Shown here one piece after another: positions 27,384 through 36,371 of a stretch of DNA of 64,000 bases (the stretch's first letter is position 1; every line of letters begins with the position of its first letter). The translations under genes and the position numbers were made by a program. This DNA comes from Desulfacinum sp. GTDB lineage: Bacteria; Desulfobacterota; Syntrophobacteria; Syntrophobacterales; DSM-9756. The DNA lies in the NCBI GenBank assembly GCA_014359885.1, contig JACIYN010000029.1, positions 46,647 through 110,646 of the forward strand, written 5' to 3'. The notes under the pieces were generated by a model that saw only the letters and a program-made list of their open reading frames with translations, ran no database searches and was not told the DNA's origin.

Positions 27384-28613
27384 ATGAACCTGATGCGCAT
27401 CCTCCTGAATCTTCGCATCGCCCAGCGATCCCTGGCCACCTTCAAGCTTCGGACGGCGCTGGCCATTCTGGGTGTCTTTCTGGGCACCTTCTCGCTGGTG
27501 GTGGTTTCCGGTCTCACCCGTTCCATGGCCCTGAAGACCCGACAGGAAGTGGCCGCGCTGGGGGAAAACCTCCTCATCGTCCAGAGCGGCATCGTCCGAA
27601 CCTTCGGAAACCGCGCGCGGCTCATGAACCAGGCCACCACCCTGACCCTGCAGGACGCCCGGGCCATCCTGGAAGGCACCCCTTCCGTCACCCACATTTC
27701 CCCCTCGTCGGGAAGGACCTTCCCGGTGCGCTTCGGAGCCGTTCTCCTGAACGACGTCATGGTCACGGGGGCCGCGCCCAACTATCCGCAGGTGCGGAAC
27801 TTTTTCCCGGATCAGGGGCGTTTTCTGTCCCCGGACGACGAAAAGAACCTTCGCCGGGTGGCGGTCCTGGGCCGGAAGATCGCCGACAAGCTCTTTCCCC
27901 AAGAGGACCCGCTGGGGAAGACCATCCTCATCCGGCGCGTGCCCTGCCGGGTGGTGGGAGTCATGGAACCCAAGGGTGCCGACGTTTCGGGATTCGATCA
28001 GGACAACCAGATCTTCGTCCCCTTGTCCACCTTCCTCAAGCGCTTCGTGAACAAGACCTATGTCTCCACCGTCTATGTGAAGGTGGTGCGGGAGGAAGCC
28101 CTGGGCCGGGCCAAAAGATCCATCGAGGAACTCCTGCGGGCCCGCCATGGGATCCAGGCGGGGGAACGGGACGATTTCACCGTGGTGGATCTGCGGGACG
28201 TGATGTCGCTCAAGAGCCAGGCCATGGACATGATCGCCCTGTTGGGACGCATCGCTGCGGCCGTCTCCTTCGCCATCGGAGGCCTGGGAATCCTTTCCAT
28301 CATGATCCTCATGGTCAACGAGCGCCGCCTGGAGATCGGCCTTCGCCGGGCGGTGGGATCCCGGCGCCGGGATATCGTGACCCAGTTTCTGTTGGAATCT
28401 TCCGTGATCGCCCTGGCCGGAGGGATCCTGGGGGCGATCTTCGGCCTGGGGGCCAGCCTTGCCGTTTTCCATCTCCTGGGCTACCCCCTGGTGGCCTCGT
28501 GGCCCGGTTTCGGGTTGGGCTTCACGGCGTCCGTCGCCGTGGGGATCCTGGCGGGCATCTACCCGTCCCGGCGGGCCCTGGCCATTCAGCCCGTGGATGT
28601 GATGCGAACGTAG
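27384..28613 (+). CDS. MacB-like ABC permease 2
   Basis: This 409-residue paralog of the preceding permease has the same layout: a helix at ~20-45, a MacB core, and FtsX helices with NERRLEIGLRRAVGSRRRDI. Two separate permease genes with one ATPase suggest a heterodimeric membrane part rather than the MacB homodimer. Confidence 0.9.
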   Translation: MNLMRILLNLRIAQRSLATFKLRTALAILGVFLGTFSLVVVSGLTRSMALKTRQEVAALGENLLIVQSGIVRTFGNRARLMNQATTLTLQDARAILEGTPSVTHISPSSGRTFPVRFGAVLLNDVMVTGAAPNYPQVRNFFPDQGRFLSPDDEKNLRRVAVLGRKIADKLFPQEDPLGKTILIRRVPCRVVGVMEPKGADVSGFDQDNQIFVPLSTFLKRFVNKTYVSTVYVKVVREEALGRAKRSIEELLRARHGIQAGERDDFTVVDLRDVMSLKSQAMDMIALLGRIAAAVSFAIGGLGILSIMILMVNERRLEIGLRRAVGSRRRDIVTQFLLESSVIALAGGILGAIFGLGASLAVFHLLGYPLVASWPGFGLGFTASVAVGILAGIYPSRRALAIQPVDVMRT

Positions 28614-28993
28614 TTGTCCGACGACACCGCAGATGACCGTTTTTCCTGTAGCGCGGCCCTTTAGGGCTGCGGAAGAAACCCGGGACGTTGGATAGGTCAT
28701 GGCGTATTTCCCGTCGCTTCATGGAGTTGCCATGGCCCTTTCCGCGGGGCAGAAGCCCCGCGGCTGCGTAGCGAAGGGAAATTCCTTCGCCTCTTGCGCC
28801 GGAAAAACATTTCCGGACAATCTCCTTGGGCGGAGGGGGCCACGGAATCCGGCGCACCGCCTCCACGTCATCCTTTACGGACCGGCGGCGGCTCTGCTAA
28901 AAGGCCCCCGCCGGGCCCAAAGCCCCGGCAAGGTTCGCCCAGGCGCTGCGCCCACACCTTATGGTCCCAATCGCGGGAGGAACCGCTCATTTC
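28613..28993. repeat. Intergenic region with dispersed double-hairpin repeat
   Basis: Positions 28613-28790 are an inverted relative of 4376-4560, with TGTAGCGCGGCCCTTTAGGG and later CCGCGGGGCAGAAGCCCCGC as hairpins and GGACGTTGGATAGGTCATGG between. From 28790 to 28993 I see nothing definite apart from the GGAGGAA ribosome site of the next gene. Confidence 0.65.
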
Positions 28994-30073
28994 ATGAAAC
29001 GATGGCTCGCTTGGATCATCTTGGCCGCCCTGGTGGCGGCAGGAATTTTGTTCATCCAGGGAAAACACCCCGTCCGGGAATGGGAAAGCCGGGGGAATCG
29101 ACTGGTGAAGCGCTTTTCGGACGCAAAGAACACGGTCCGGAAGGCCTTGGAACGTCTTCTCGATTCCCCCACGGGCGGATCGAAACCCAGTCCCGAAAAC
29201 CCCGCCGCTGCGCCCCCCGACGGCGAAGAGCCCACAGCGGCCATGGTGTGGACCGAACCGCTGACGGGCATGCGCTTCGTTCGCATTCCCGCCGGGTGCT
29301 TCCGCATGGGTAGCGACGCGGGAGAGGCCGGCCGGGACCGGGACGAAGGACCCATGCATGAGGTCTGCCTGGACGGATTCTGGATGAGCCAATACGAGGT
29401 CACCCGGGGCCAGTTCCGCACCTTCGTGGAACAGACGGGGTATGTGACCGATGCGGAGCGGGAAGGCTTTTCCTGGGTCTACGACGGCAGGTGGGAAAAG
29501 AAGCCGGGATATTCCTGGCACAGGCCTGGATTCGCCCAGGACGATCGCCACCCGGTGGTGCATGTCTCCCTGAACGACGCCCAAGCCATGGCCCGCTGGC
29601 TTACGGAACGATCCAAGGGGGAATTCCGGCTCCCCACCGAAGCGGAATGGGAATATGCGTGCCGGGCGGGAACCCTGTCCGCGCGGTTCTGGGGGGAAGA
29701 CCCCAAGGACGCCTGCACCTTCGCCAATGTGGCGGACGAAACGGCCCGAAAGCGTTACCCGGTCTGGGAAACGCACCCGTGTGCGGACGGCTTCGTCTTC
29801 ACGGCCCCGGTGGGTTCCTTCCGGCCCAATGGTTTCGGGCTCCACGACATGCTGGGAAACGTCTGGGAATGGTGCGCCGACATCTACGATCCCGACGCTT
29901 ACAGGAAGCATTCCGGGAAAAACCCCGTGGTGGAAAAGGGCGGTACGGCCCGGGTGGTGCGGGGCGGCAGCTGGTACAGCCGGCCCCGCTACGTGCGTTC
30001 GGCCGGACGCGATCAATTGAGCCGCCCCGATCGCCGAAGCCAGGACCAAGGCTTCCGTCTCATCCGCCGCTGA
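28994..30073 (+). CDS. SUMF1/FGE-domain protein, membrane anchored, lacking catalytic cysteines
   Basis: This 359-residue protein has an N-terminal membrane helix (MKRWLAWIILAALVAAGILF), a coiled linker to ~residue 90 and a formylglycine-generating-enzyme (C-type lectin-like) domain. It shows FVRIPAGCFRMGSDAGEAGR, the YEVTRGQF motif, LPTEAEWEYACRAG, the HDMLGNVWEWCAD motif and the end VVRGGSWYSRPRYVRSAGRD. In genuine FGE the region after RGGSW carries the catalytic cysteine pair; here there is none. It is therefore probably a non-catalytic or differently acting relative facing the periplasm. It follows the efflux cluster. Confidence 0.88.
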   Translation: MKRWLAWIILAALVAAGILFIQGKHPVREWESRGNRLVKRFSDAKNTVRKALERLLDSPTGGSKPSPENPAAAPPDGEEPTAAMVWTEPLTGMRFVRIPAGCFRMGSDAGEAGRDRDEGPMHEVCLDGFWMSQYEVTRGQFRTFVEQTGYVTDAEREGFSWVYDGRWEKKPGYSWHRPGFAQDDRHPVVHVSLNDAQAMARWLTERSKGEFRLPTEAEWEYACRAGTLSARFWGEDPKDACTFANVADETARKRYPVWETHPCADGFVFTAPVGSFRPNGFGLHDMLGNVWEWCADIYDPDAYRKHSGKNPVVEKGGTARVVRGGSWYSRPRYVRSAGRDQLSRPDRRSQDQGFRLIRR

Positions 30074-30129
30074 CACCCATCCTTGCGCGCGACTTGGATC
30101 GCTCCCCCGGCCGGCGGGGCCGTTACTTC

Positions 30130-30411
30130 CTCCCGGCTTTCCACCACCTCCACCACCTGGATGGCCCCGGTTTCCGGGTGGATGTCGCAGACCCGGTTCT
30201 TAGCCCATTGATAGGCTTTGTCGTGGTGGTCCACCCACAAGAGTACATCAACCGGACTGACGTCGGGCTTCAACACGATGCCCCGGTAGGTCTGGTCGAT
30301 GCGCACCGATCGATGGCGGGAATCCTTGGCCTCCCGGATCTTTTCGTAATGGATTCCGGGATGGGCGGGATTGGCCCGGAACTTGATAATAGCCGGGTAT
30401 GATTCCCGTTG
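30130..30411 (-). pseudogene. Helicase-like N-terminal remnant
   Basis: On the minus strand the frame following the hicA stop reads IIKFRANPAHPGIHYEKIR, then AKDSRHRSVRIDQTYRGIVL and VLLWVDHHDKAYQWAKNRV. This resembles the first ~100 residues of a family of UvrD-like or DEAD-box helicases in which this segment precedes the helicase motifs. The upstream end is cut by the hicA stop and the downstream end fades after VEVVE into sequence antisense to the SUMF1-domain gene. It is a truncated fragment, not a gene I would expect to work. A stand-alone RelE/ParE-like toxin fold is an alternative reading. Confidence 0.55.
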
Positions 30412-30648
30412 TTAATCCGTGTAGACTTTCAGGAACTCTTCCCTGGAAATACCTGCTTGGTTCAGGATCGTACGGAGGGTGGAAATCTTGATCGTGCGAT
30501 GATTGGGCATGGTCAACGGTGTCCGACTCCCGTCAGGGTTCTCCCGGACCATCGCGATATGATTGCCTTCCCTGGCAAGATGAAATCCGAGCCGCTCCAG
30601 CGCCTTGACGACTTCCCGGATGGGTGCATCCACAGGGAATTTCGACAT
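30412..30648 (-). CDS. hicA: HicA-family toxin (mRNA interferase)
   Basis: This 78-residue protein has the HicA layout: VVKALERLGFHLAREGNHIA with the catalytic histidine in GNH, then LTMPNHRTIKISTLRTILNQ and AGISREEF. HicA cleaves mRNA when free of HicB. The start overlaps the hicB stop (TAATG), as in a coupled pair in the less common antitoxin-first order. Confidence 0.88.
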   Translation of the reverse strand: MSKFPVDAPIREVVKALERLGFHLAREGNHIAMVRENPDGSRTPLTMPNHRTIKISTLRTILNQAGISREEFLKVYTD

Positions 30649-30872
30649 TAGACGGGCACTCCGGCCTCTGCGATGAAGGCTTCCAAAATAGGCGGGTCGA
30701 TCTCAGCGGCTTCGGCGCCGAAGGTCTCCACGTGGAATCGTATGGCCGATTTCACGTCAGCCAATGCTTCCTCGTACGTCTCCCCTTGGCCGACCACAAC
30801 TCCCTTTAGACCCAGCGGATACGCCACATACGCATCCGGATGTTTCTCCACGACAATTTTGAATTGTCTCAT
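30648..30872 (-). CDS. hicB: HicB-family antitoxin
   Basis: This 74-residue protein has the partial RNase H-like HicB fold: FKIVVEKHPDAYVAYPLGLK, then VVGQGETYEEALADVKSAI. No C-terminal DNA-binding domain is present, which fits the short HicB type. It precedes hicA with a one-base overlap. AGAGGA lies eight bases before the start. Confidence 0.87.
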   Translation of the reverse strand: MRQFKIVVEKHPDAYVAYPLGLKGVVVGQGETYEEALADVKSAIRFHVETFGAEAAEIDPPILEAFIAEAGVPV

Positions 30873-31407
30873 GGCGAATTCCTCTACCGGTTACGGTTTC
30901 CGATCTTTATGCGCACAATACCACGTTCTCCCCAACGGGTAAACGCACGGCCTCCCCTCCTGCCATCACCGGACAGCGGTGAGATGGGTTGCGCATAACC
31001 GGTTATCCAACCAGCCGCGCCAGGTGTTCTTCCGGCTAGGCCGCAACGTCCGCAAGGCAAGCCGTTTGCCAGCCGGCGTCGGCAAACACGGGGCGAATCC
31101 CATCTCGTCGTCCCGGAGCCAAGCCAGCCGGACGTTCTCCCAGGCCGCTTCGGCCGCGGGGTCAGGAGGCCGCCGTAAAGGCCCTTTTCCAACCACGAGC
31201 GGCTCACCTCCAAGGTGCACGGCGGGCGGGGATAAACCCAGCCCCTGCGCCATCTGACAGGTGGTCACACTTAGCATCGCGTTTCGCACAATTTATTCCG
31301 TCTGGGCGCGGGGCAGCGTCCCGACCCGCTCTTTCATCCACGAGGGGTGGCGCCAGGGGCCATGACTGTTGCGAGGAACCAAGAAGAACAATGGGTGTGG
31401 AGGCCAC
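30873..31407. other. Intergenic space between two toxin-antitoxin pairs
   Basis: This 535-base stretch has no recognisable gene. A minus-strand frame covering 30966-31289 is open but shows no family resemblance. A degenerate copy of the GCGGGCGGGGATAAACCC hairpin lies near 31225-31249. Confidence 0.5.
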
Positions 31408-31677
31408 TTAGAGTCTAGAAAGGATCAGGTCGTAGTCCGAGTGGGACCCAATCCAGAACCAGATGAAACGATCTTCGTGCTTTACGCAGATAGCCCGCCA
31501 ACCATCACCCACGCGCACAGAGTAAATGGGCCGCGTGGCATGGACTTTCTTGAAATGAAGGGAGGGATGCTGCGGATCATTCAGCCAGAGGCGAAAGACT
31601 CTTTCGGCTTTAGCCCTGACGCTCGGGGGAAGTTCTCGATAGGCCTTCCAAAAACCTTTGGTCGCATGGGAAATCAT
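31408..31677 (-). CDS. ParE/RelE-superfamily toxin-like protein
   Basis: This 89-residue protein has a RelE-like pattern: an N-terminal helical pair (FWKAYRELPPSVRAKAERVF), KKVHATRPIYSVRVGDGWRA and the end RFIWFWIGSHSDYDLILSRL. It starts within the stop of the upstream antitoxin gene (ATGA overlap), a typical type II pair. Whether it cleaves mRNA or targets gyrase is not clear. Confidence 0.8.
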   Translation of the reverse strand: MISHATKGFWKAYRELPPSVRAKAERVFRLWLNDPQHPSLHFKKVHATRPIYSVRVGDGWRAICVKHEDRFIWFWIGSHSDYDLILSRL

Positions 31678-31889
31678 AGAATTTCTTCAAGGGGAAGTGT
31701 TTTTTTGGCTTCGACCTCCGCAACAGCCTCATCGGCCATCTGAGCCAGCTTGTCTTGGGACTTGGCAAAGGCTTCATCCCAGCGCCTTTCATCCTCCAGC
31801 TCCATCAGGATTCTTGCGGCAATGGCATCCTGGGTTTCGGGGGGAAGCTTTGACGCTGCCTCAAAGGCCTTCTTGAGCAGTTCGGTCAT
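31674..31889 (-). CDS. Antitoxin partner of the RelE/ParE-like toxin
   Basis: This 71-residue acidic helical protein (MTELLKKAFEAASKLPPETQ, then ARILMELEDERRWDEAFAKS and LAQMADEAVAEVEAKKTLPL) resembles small antitoxins that precede RelE-type toxins. There is no obvious DNA-binding motif. The ribosome site AAGGAGG is strong. Confidence 0.78.
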   Translation of the reverse strand: MTELLKKAFEAASKLPPETQDAIAARILMELEDERRWDEAFAKSQDKLAQMADEAVAEVEAKKTLPLEEIL

Positions 31890-32106
31890 AGGAGCCTCCT
31901 TATTATCCTTATGCGTAATTAGATAACTTTCATATCATACAAACCCAACCGCGCCAACGGAACGGCAACAGACGAGCGGGGCGGGCCTTTCTTTTCCGTT
32001 GAGCCCCGGTGTGATAGCCTGGATCACCGAAGGGTTTCAAGGGAGGGTCGGATTCCGCATGAAGGAAGGATGGAGGCGGATCATGGGATACTCACGAGGG
32101 AAATGC

Positions 32107-33408
32107 ATGCGGAAGAGCGGGTGGCGGCTTCTCGCTTTTTTGGCGCTTTTCATGGCCCTGGCGGCCTGCGCCGTGAATCCGGTCACCCACCAGAGTCAGC
32201 TGTCGCTCATGAGCGAGCAACAGGAGATCGCCACGGGCCAAAAGCTCTATCCCCTCTACACCCAGATGTCCTACGGCCTTTTCCAGGACGGGGAGCTGCA
32301 GGCCTACGTGCAGGAGATCGGGCAGCGCCTGGCTTCCGTGAGTCACCGTCCCCACATGGCCTACGAATTCAACGTGGTGAACAGCTCGGAACTGAACGCC
32401 TACGCTCTTCCGGGAGGCAAGATTTCCATCACGCGCGGTCTGGTGGCCAAGATGGAAAACGAAGCCCAGCTGGCTTCCGTCCTGGGCCATGAGATCGCTC
32501 ACGTGGCGGCCCTCCATCCCACCAGCACCTACACCCGGCAGGTGCTGGGAGGCCTCCTCACCTCCGTGGGGTCCCTGGTGCTCCAGACGGCGGGGGTGCC
32601 CGGCGGGGACCTCATCTCCCAGGCGGGCCTCCTGGCCACCAACCTGACCCTCATGAAGTACAGCCGGGACCAGGAACGGGAAGCGGACGAGCTGGGCATG
32701 GAATACCTGGTGCGGGCGGGATACAACCCGGCCGGCTTCGTGCAATCCATGGCCCTGCTCCTGGACGAAAAGGACCGGGAGCCGTCCCAGCTGGAAAGCT
32801 TCTTTTCCAGCCACCCGCTCACCACCGAACGGGTGGCGGAAGCCAACCGGCGCCTGGCGCGCTACGGTCCGGAACTGCGCACCCCCGAAGCGCTCAAAAG
32901 GGAGACCTTTCTTCAGAAAACAGCCTACCTGAGGCGGGTGCAGCCGGCCTATGAGCTCATGGACCGGGCCAAAAAGGCCCTTTCGGAAAAGCAATCGGAG
33001 GAAGCCCTGCGGCTGCTTCGCCAAGCCACGTCCCGGGCTCCCCGCGAGGCCCTTCTGTGGGTCTATCGGGCGGTGGCCGAAGACCTGGAAGACAACGAAC
33101 GGCAGGCCCTTTCGGCCGCCCGAAAGGCCGTGGAGCTCTATCCGGACCTCTACCACGCCCGCTACGTGGCGGGGGTCATCACCTTCGACAACGGAGCCCA
33201 CCGGGAAAGCCTGCAGCACCTGCAGGCGGCGGACCGGCTCGTTCCCGAGCAGCCGCCGGTGCTCTTCTACATGGGGCGAAACTGGGAAGCGCTGGGCCGG
33301 CGGGACCAGGCCGCCCGCGCCTACTACGCAGTGCTCCAGAAGGTGAAGAAGGGCCCCATGGCCCAATACTGCTACCGGAGGCTGGTCCAGTGGGGCTACA
33401 TCCGCTAG
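32107..33408 (+). CDS. M48-family metalloprotease lipoprotein with TPR-like tail (BepA/LoiP-like)
   Basis: This ~433-residue secreted lipoprotein has the signal and lipobox WRLLAFLALFMALAAC. The peptidase domain contains the zinc motif HEIAH at residues 128-132, a third-ligand segment YSRDQEREADELGMEYL, and the substrate region NAYALPGGKISITRG. The last ~150 residues form helical repeats (SEEALRLLRQATSRAPREAL and on), as in BepA, which degrades or assists misfolded outer-membrane proteins. I start at ATG 32107 (GAGGGA upstream); ATG 32059 is an alternative. Monocistronic by context. Confidence 0.9.
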   Translation: MRKSGWRLLAFLALFMALAACAVNPVTHQSQLSLMSEQQEIATGQKLYPLYTQMSYGLFQDGELQAYVQEIGQRLASVSHRPHMAYEFNVVNSSELNAYALPGGKISITRGLVAKMENEAQLASVLGHEIAHVAALHPTSTYTRQVLGGLLTSVGSLVLQTAGVPGGDLISQAGLLATNLTLMKYSRDQEREADELGMEYLVRAGYNPAGFVQSMALLLDEKDREPSQLESFFSSHPLTTERVAEANRRLARYGPELRTPEALKRETFLQKTAYLRRVQPAYELMDRAKKALSEKQSEEALRLLRQATSRAPREALLWVYRAVAEDLEDNERQALSAARKAVELYPDLYHARYVAGVITFDNGAHRESLQHLQAADRLVPEQPPVLFYMGRNWEALGRRDQAARAYYAVLQKVKKGPMAQYCYRRLVQWGYIR

Positions 33409-33445
33409 GAGGGAACCCCGAAGAAAACCGCTCGATTTAGAGGAG

Positions 33446-33570
33446 ACGCGCCCTCGTTCCGTTCGTGCGGGCGGCCTGTAGGGGCGAATCATCATTGGCC
33501 CCTACAGGGGCCTGCTTTCCAAGGATGCTTTTCATCCTTCGTTGTCACGGGCGCCCCGTGATGAGGGCCC
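33446..33570. repeat. Dispersed intergenic repeat, second copy
   Basis: It matches 3576-3700 (CGCGCCCTCGTTCCGTTCG, GTAGGGGCGAATCATCATTG, then CATCCTTCGTTGTCACGGGC). Confidence 0.75.
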
Positions 33571-33625
33571 ATGCGGCGGGGTGGCGAGCCTGGGCGTGAC
33601 CGTTGGTCCACTGGGTTGCCGCAGA

Positions 33626-34354
33626 TCAGTGGGCGATGACCTTGCCCAGGAAATCTCTCAGGCGCGGATTTTTGGGATTGGAGAAGAATTCCTCCGGCGG
33701 CCCTTCTTCCTGGATCCGGCCGCCGTCGATGAAGATCACCCGGTCGGCCACTTCCTTGGCGAACCCCATTTCATGGGTCACCACCACCATGGTCATGCCT
33801 TCCCGGGCCAGCTGCTTCATGACCTCCAGCACCTCCCCCACCAGCTCGGGATCCAGGGCGGAAGTGGGCTCATCGAAGAGAATCACCTTGGGCTGCAGGG
33901 CCAGGGCCCGGGCGATGGCCACCCGCTGCTTCTGGCCGCCGGACAGCTGGTCCGGGTAGTTTTGGGCCTTTTCGGCCAGGCCCACCTTGGCCAGCAGTTC
34001 CAGGCCCCGCTTTTCCGCTTCCGCCTTGCTCAGGCCCCGCACCTTCACCGGACCCAAAGTCACGTTGTGGAGAACCGTCATGTGCGGAAAGAGGTTGAAC
34101 TGCTGAAAGACCATGGTGGCTTCCGCCCGCACCAGGTTCATGTTGGTTCGGGGATCGGTGATGTCCTTTCCGTCCACGATGATCCGCCCCGACGTGGGCT
34201 GTTCCAGCCGGTTGATACAGCGTAGCACCGTGGATTTTCCCGACCCGGAAGGCCCGATGATGCACACCACCTCGGCGGGCCGCACGTGCAGGTCGATCCC
34301 CTTGATCACTTCCAGACTGCCGAAAGATTTGTGAAGGTTCTCGATGCGTATCAT
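33626..34354 (-). CDS. glnQ: Polar amino-acid ABC transporter ATPase (GlnQ type)
   Basis: This 242-residue ATPase has Walker [11 protein letters not shown]-loop [13 protein letters not shown], signature [15 protein letters not shown], Walker [16 protein letters not shown]-loop [16 protein letters not shown]. It is the last gene of a glnHPQ set, five bases after the permease. Confidence 0.93.
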   Translation of the reverse strand: MIRIENLHKSFGSLEVIKGIDLHVRPAEVVCIIGPSGSGKSTVLRCINRLEQPTSGRIIVDGKDITDPRTNMNLVRAEATMVFQQFNLFPHMTVLHNVTLGPVKVRGLSKAEAEKRGLELLAKVGLAEKAQNYPDQLSGGQKQRVAIARALALQPKVILFDEPTSALDPELVGEVLEVMKQLAREGMTMVVVTHEMGFAKEVADRVIFIDGGRIQEEGPPEEFFSNPKNPRLRDFLGKVIAH

Positions 34355-34358
34355 AGGT

Positions 34359-35030
34359 CTACTTTTCCGGAAGGACGCGCAAGTGCTGTTCCAGCGCCCG
34401 CAGGGCCTTGGCGATCCCCAGGGTCATGATGAGGTAGACGATCCCCACGGCCATGTAGACCTCGAAGGCCCGGAAGTTCACGGCCACGATTTCCTGCCCG
34501 GTGCGCAGCAGCTCCCCCACGCCGATGACCATGAGAAGCGAGGTGTCCTTGAGGCTGATGATGAACTGGTTTCCCAGCGGGGGGATCATGCGCCGGAACG
34601 CCTGGGGCCAGATGATGTAGCGCATGGTCTGGGACCGGGTGAGTCCGATGGAGCGGCCGGCTTCCATCTGGCCCGGGTCGATGGACTGGATGGCGCCCCG
34701 GACGATCTCCGCGATGTAAGCCCCGGAATTGACCGCGATGACGATAATGCCGGCCACGATGGGCGGAATGCGGACTCCCGAGGCCATGGGAACCCCGTAG
34801 TAGAGGAACATGGCCTGGACCAGCATGGGCGTGCCGCGGATGGTTTCGATGTAGATTCCGGCCAGTTTGCGGAGAAACAGGCTTCGGGAGATCTTCATGA
34901 GTCCGGCCACGGAGCCCAGGATGAAGCCGAAGAAGAGCCCGCCGATGGTGATGACCACGGTGAGCTTCAATCCCCGAAGGAGCATGGGGAAGGTTTCCAC
35001 CACAACGCTGGGTTCGAACTGAAAAGCCAT
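34359..35030 (-). CDS. glnP: Polar amino-acid ABC transporter permease (GlnP type)
   Basis: This 223-residue permease has five or six helices and the EAA loop [42 protein letters not shown] and [16 protein letters not shown] are His/Glu/Gln/Arg/opine-family marks. A 250-base space with a dispersed hairpin repeat separates it from glnH. Confidence 0.92.
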   Translation of the reverse strand: MAFQFEPSVVVETFPMLLRGLKLTVVITIGGLFFGFILGSVAGLMKISRSLFLRKLAGIYIETIRGTPMLVQAMFLYYGVPMASGVRIPPIVAGIIVIAVNSGAYIAEIVRGAIQSIDPGQMEAGRSIGLTRSQTMRYIIWPQAFRRMIPPLGNQFIISLKDTSLLMVIGVGELLRTGQEIVAVNFRAFEVYMAVGIVYLIMTLGIAKALRALEQHLRVLPEK

Positions 35031-35069
35031 GGCTGCGTCTTCCTTGCCCGCCTGAAACCGCCCAAAGGG

Positions 35070-35212
35070 CCGCCACGTAGCGCAGCCCTTCCGGGCTGCG
35101 AAAAGATCCCCGGGTGACGGACGGGCGTTCGGATATGCCCCGTACGATCAGGCCTTACGGGGATCTCTTTCCGCGGGGCACAAAGCCCCGCGGCTACGAA
35201 AAGAGCCTAAAA
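35070..35212. repeat. Dispersed double-hairpin repeat
   Basis: Two hairpins, GTAGCGCAGCCCTTCCGGGC with partner and CCGCGGGGCACAAAGCCCCG with its CGG tail, flank a spacer. The same hairpin pair is seen at 4376-4560 and 28613-28790. It lies between glnH and glnP and may stabilise or attenuate the operon transcript. Confidence 0.7.
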
Positions 35213-35280
35213 CTTTCGATACTCGGGAATAGAGAGCCATTGCCGGACCAGCTCCCCGGTTCCCTTGGAAGGACAGGGCC

Positions 35281-36027
35281 TTACTTGGGTTCCGTGTTGA
35301 ACCACTTGAGGTAGAGTTCCCGGTAGGTGCCGTTGTCCTTGAGCTTCTTGAGGGCGGCGTTCACCTGGGGGACCAGCGGGCTTCCCTTGGGAAAGGCGAT
35401 CCCGTAGGACTGGCCCATGTAGAGCGGGCCCACCACCTTGACCACGCCCTTGCCGCGCTTGTTCATGAAGTCGGCGATCACCGGAGAATCGAAGACCACC
35501 GCATCGGCCCCGCCGCTCAGAAGCTCCATGAACATGGCGTCGTTGTTGGGATAGAGCTTCACTTCCTTGGCCTGGGCGTTCTTCTTGACGAAGTCTTCCG
35601 AGGTGGTGCCCAGCTTGGTGGCCACGATCTTGCCCTTCAGGTCCTCCACCTTCTGGATGTCCTTGTTGTCCGCCCGCACCAGGATGAGGAGTCCCGCGTT
35701 GTAGTAGGGGTCGCTAAAGTCCACCACTTCGGCGCGTTCGGGCTTGATGGTGATGCCAGCGATGCCCACGTCCAACTGGCCCGACTGAAGGCCCGGAATG
35801 ATGCCGTTGAAATCCATGGGCTGCAGATCGTATTCCACGCCGATTTCCTTGGCGATGGCCGCCCAGAGCTCCACATCGAAGCCGGTGTGGACGCCCGTCT
35901 TGGGGTCTTTGAACTCAAAAGGCGGGAAGTTGGTGTCCGTGGCCACCGTGAGTTTTCCCGCATGGGCCGTTCCCATGAAGAAGAGGCCCGCCGCCACGAC
36001 CATCAGCAAAGCAACCAGTCTTTTCAT
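35281..36027 (-). CDS. glnH: Polar amino-acid-binding periplasmic protein (GlnH type)
   Basis: This 248-residue secreted protein has a signal peptide MKRLVALLMVVAAGLFFMGT. The mature protein has GKLTVATDTNFPPFEFKDPK, GFDVELWAAIAKEIGV, GITIKPERAEVVDFSDPYYN and the end LYLKWF. This is the SBP_bac_3 fold that binds the alpha-amino and carboxylate groups. AAGGAGGG precedes the start. The side-chain specificity is not predictable here. Confidence 0.93.
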   Translation of the reverse strand: MKRLVALLMVVAAGLFFMGTAHAGKLTVATDTNFPPFEFKDPKTGVHTGFDVELWAAIAKEIGVEYDLQPMDFNGIIPGLQSGQLDVGIAGITIKPERAEVVDFSDPYYNAGLLILVRADNKDIQKVEDLKGKIVATKLGTTSEDFVKKNAQAKEVKLYPNNDAMFMELLSGGADAVVFDSPVIADFMNKRGKGVVKVVGPLYMGQSYGIAFPKGSPLVPQVNAALKKLKDNGTYRELYLKWFNTEPK

Positions 36028-36371
36028 GATCCCTCCTTGCTTTCAAAGGTTTTCCCCCGGGGCGGCCGTCCCCATGGACGACCGCCCCGTCCACACTTTT
36101 GGCGCCGCTCCCTTGTGCCTCAAAACGAAGCGTGTTTCAAGAAATTAAACACCGTTATATCTACATGCCGCGGAGCGGTTAGAGCGGAGAAAATACCATG
36201 TGGTTACACAAAGTGTTGCCAGGATGGTCTTTTCACGGCATTCTAGGACCAGTCTACGACGGCTCATTTCCACCCCGGGATCCGTGACACGAAGGAAAGG
36301 AGACACCCCCGCGCGTGTTTCCGCCGCAGCGAAGCACGAACGGGGGCTACGGAAAAAAGGGAGGAATCACC
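36028..36371. other. Divergent intergenic region between glnH and the PilZ gene
   Basis: No gene is present. A GC hairpin GGGGCGGCCGTCCCCATGGA-CGACCGCCCC lies at about 36059-36088, right behind the glnH start region. The glnH promoter probably lies in the more A/T-rich part near 36130-36160. I cannot point to clear hexamers. Confidence 0.4.

Noticed and set aside
30966..31289. Minus-strand open frame of 107 codons between the toxin-antitoxin pairs
   Set aside because: No family resemblance, no good ribosome site, and it includes part of a dispersed hairpin.
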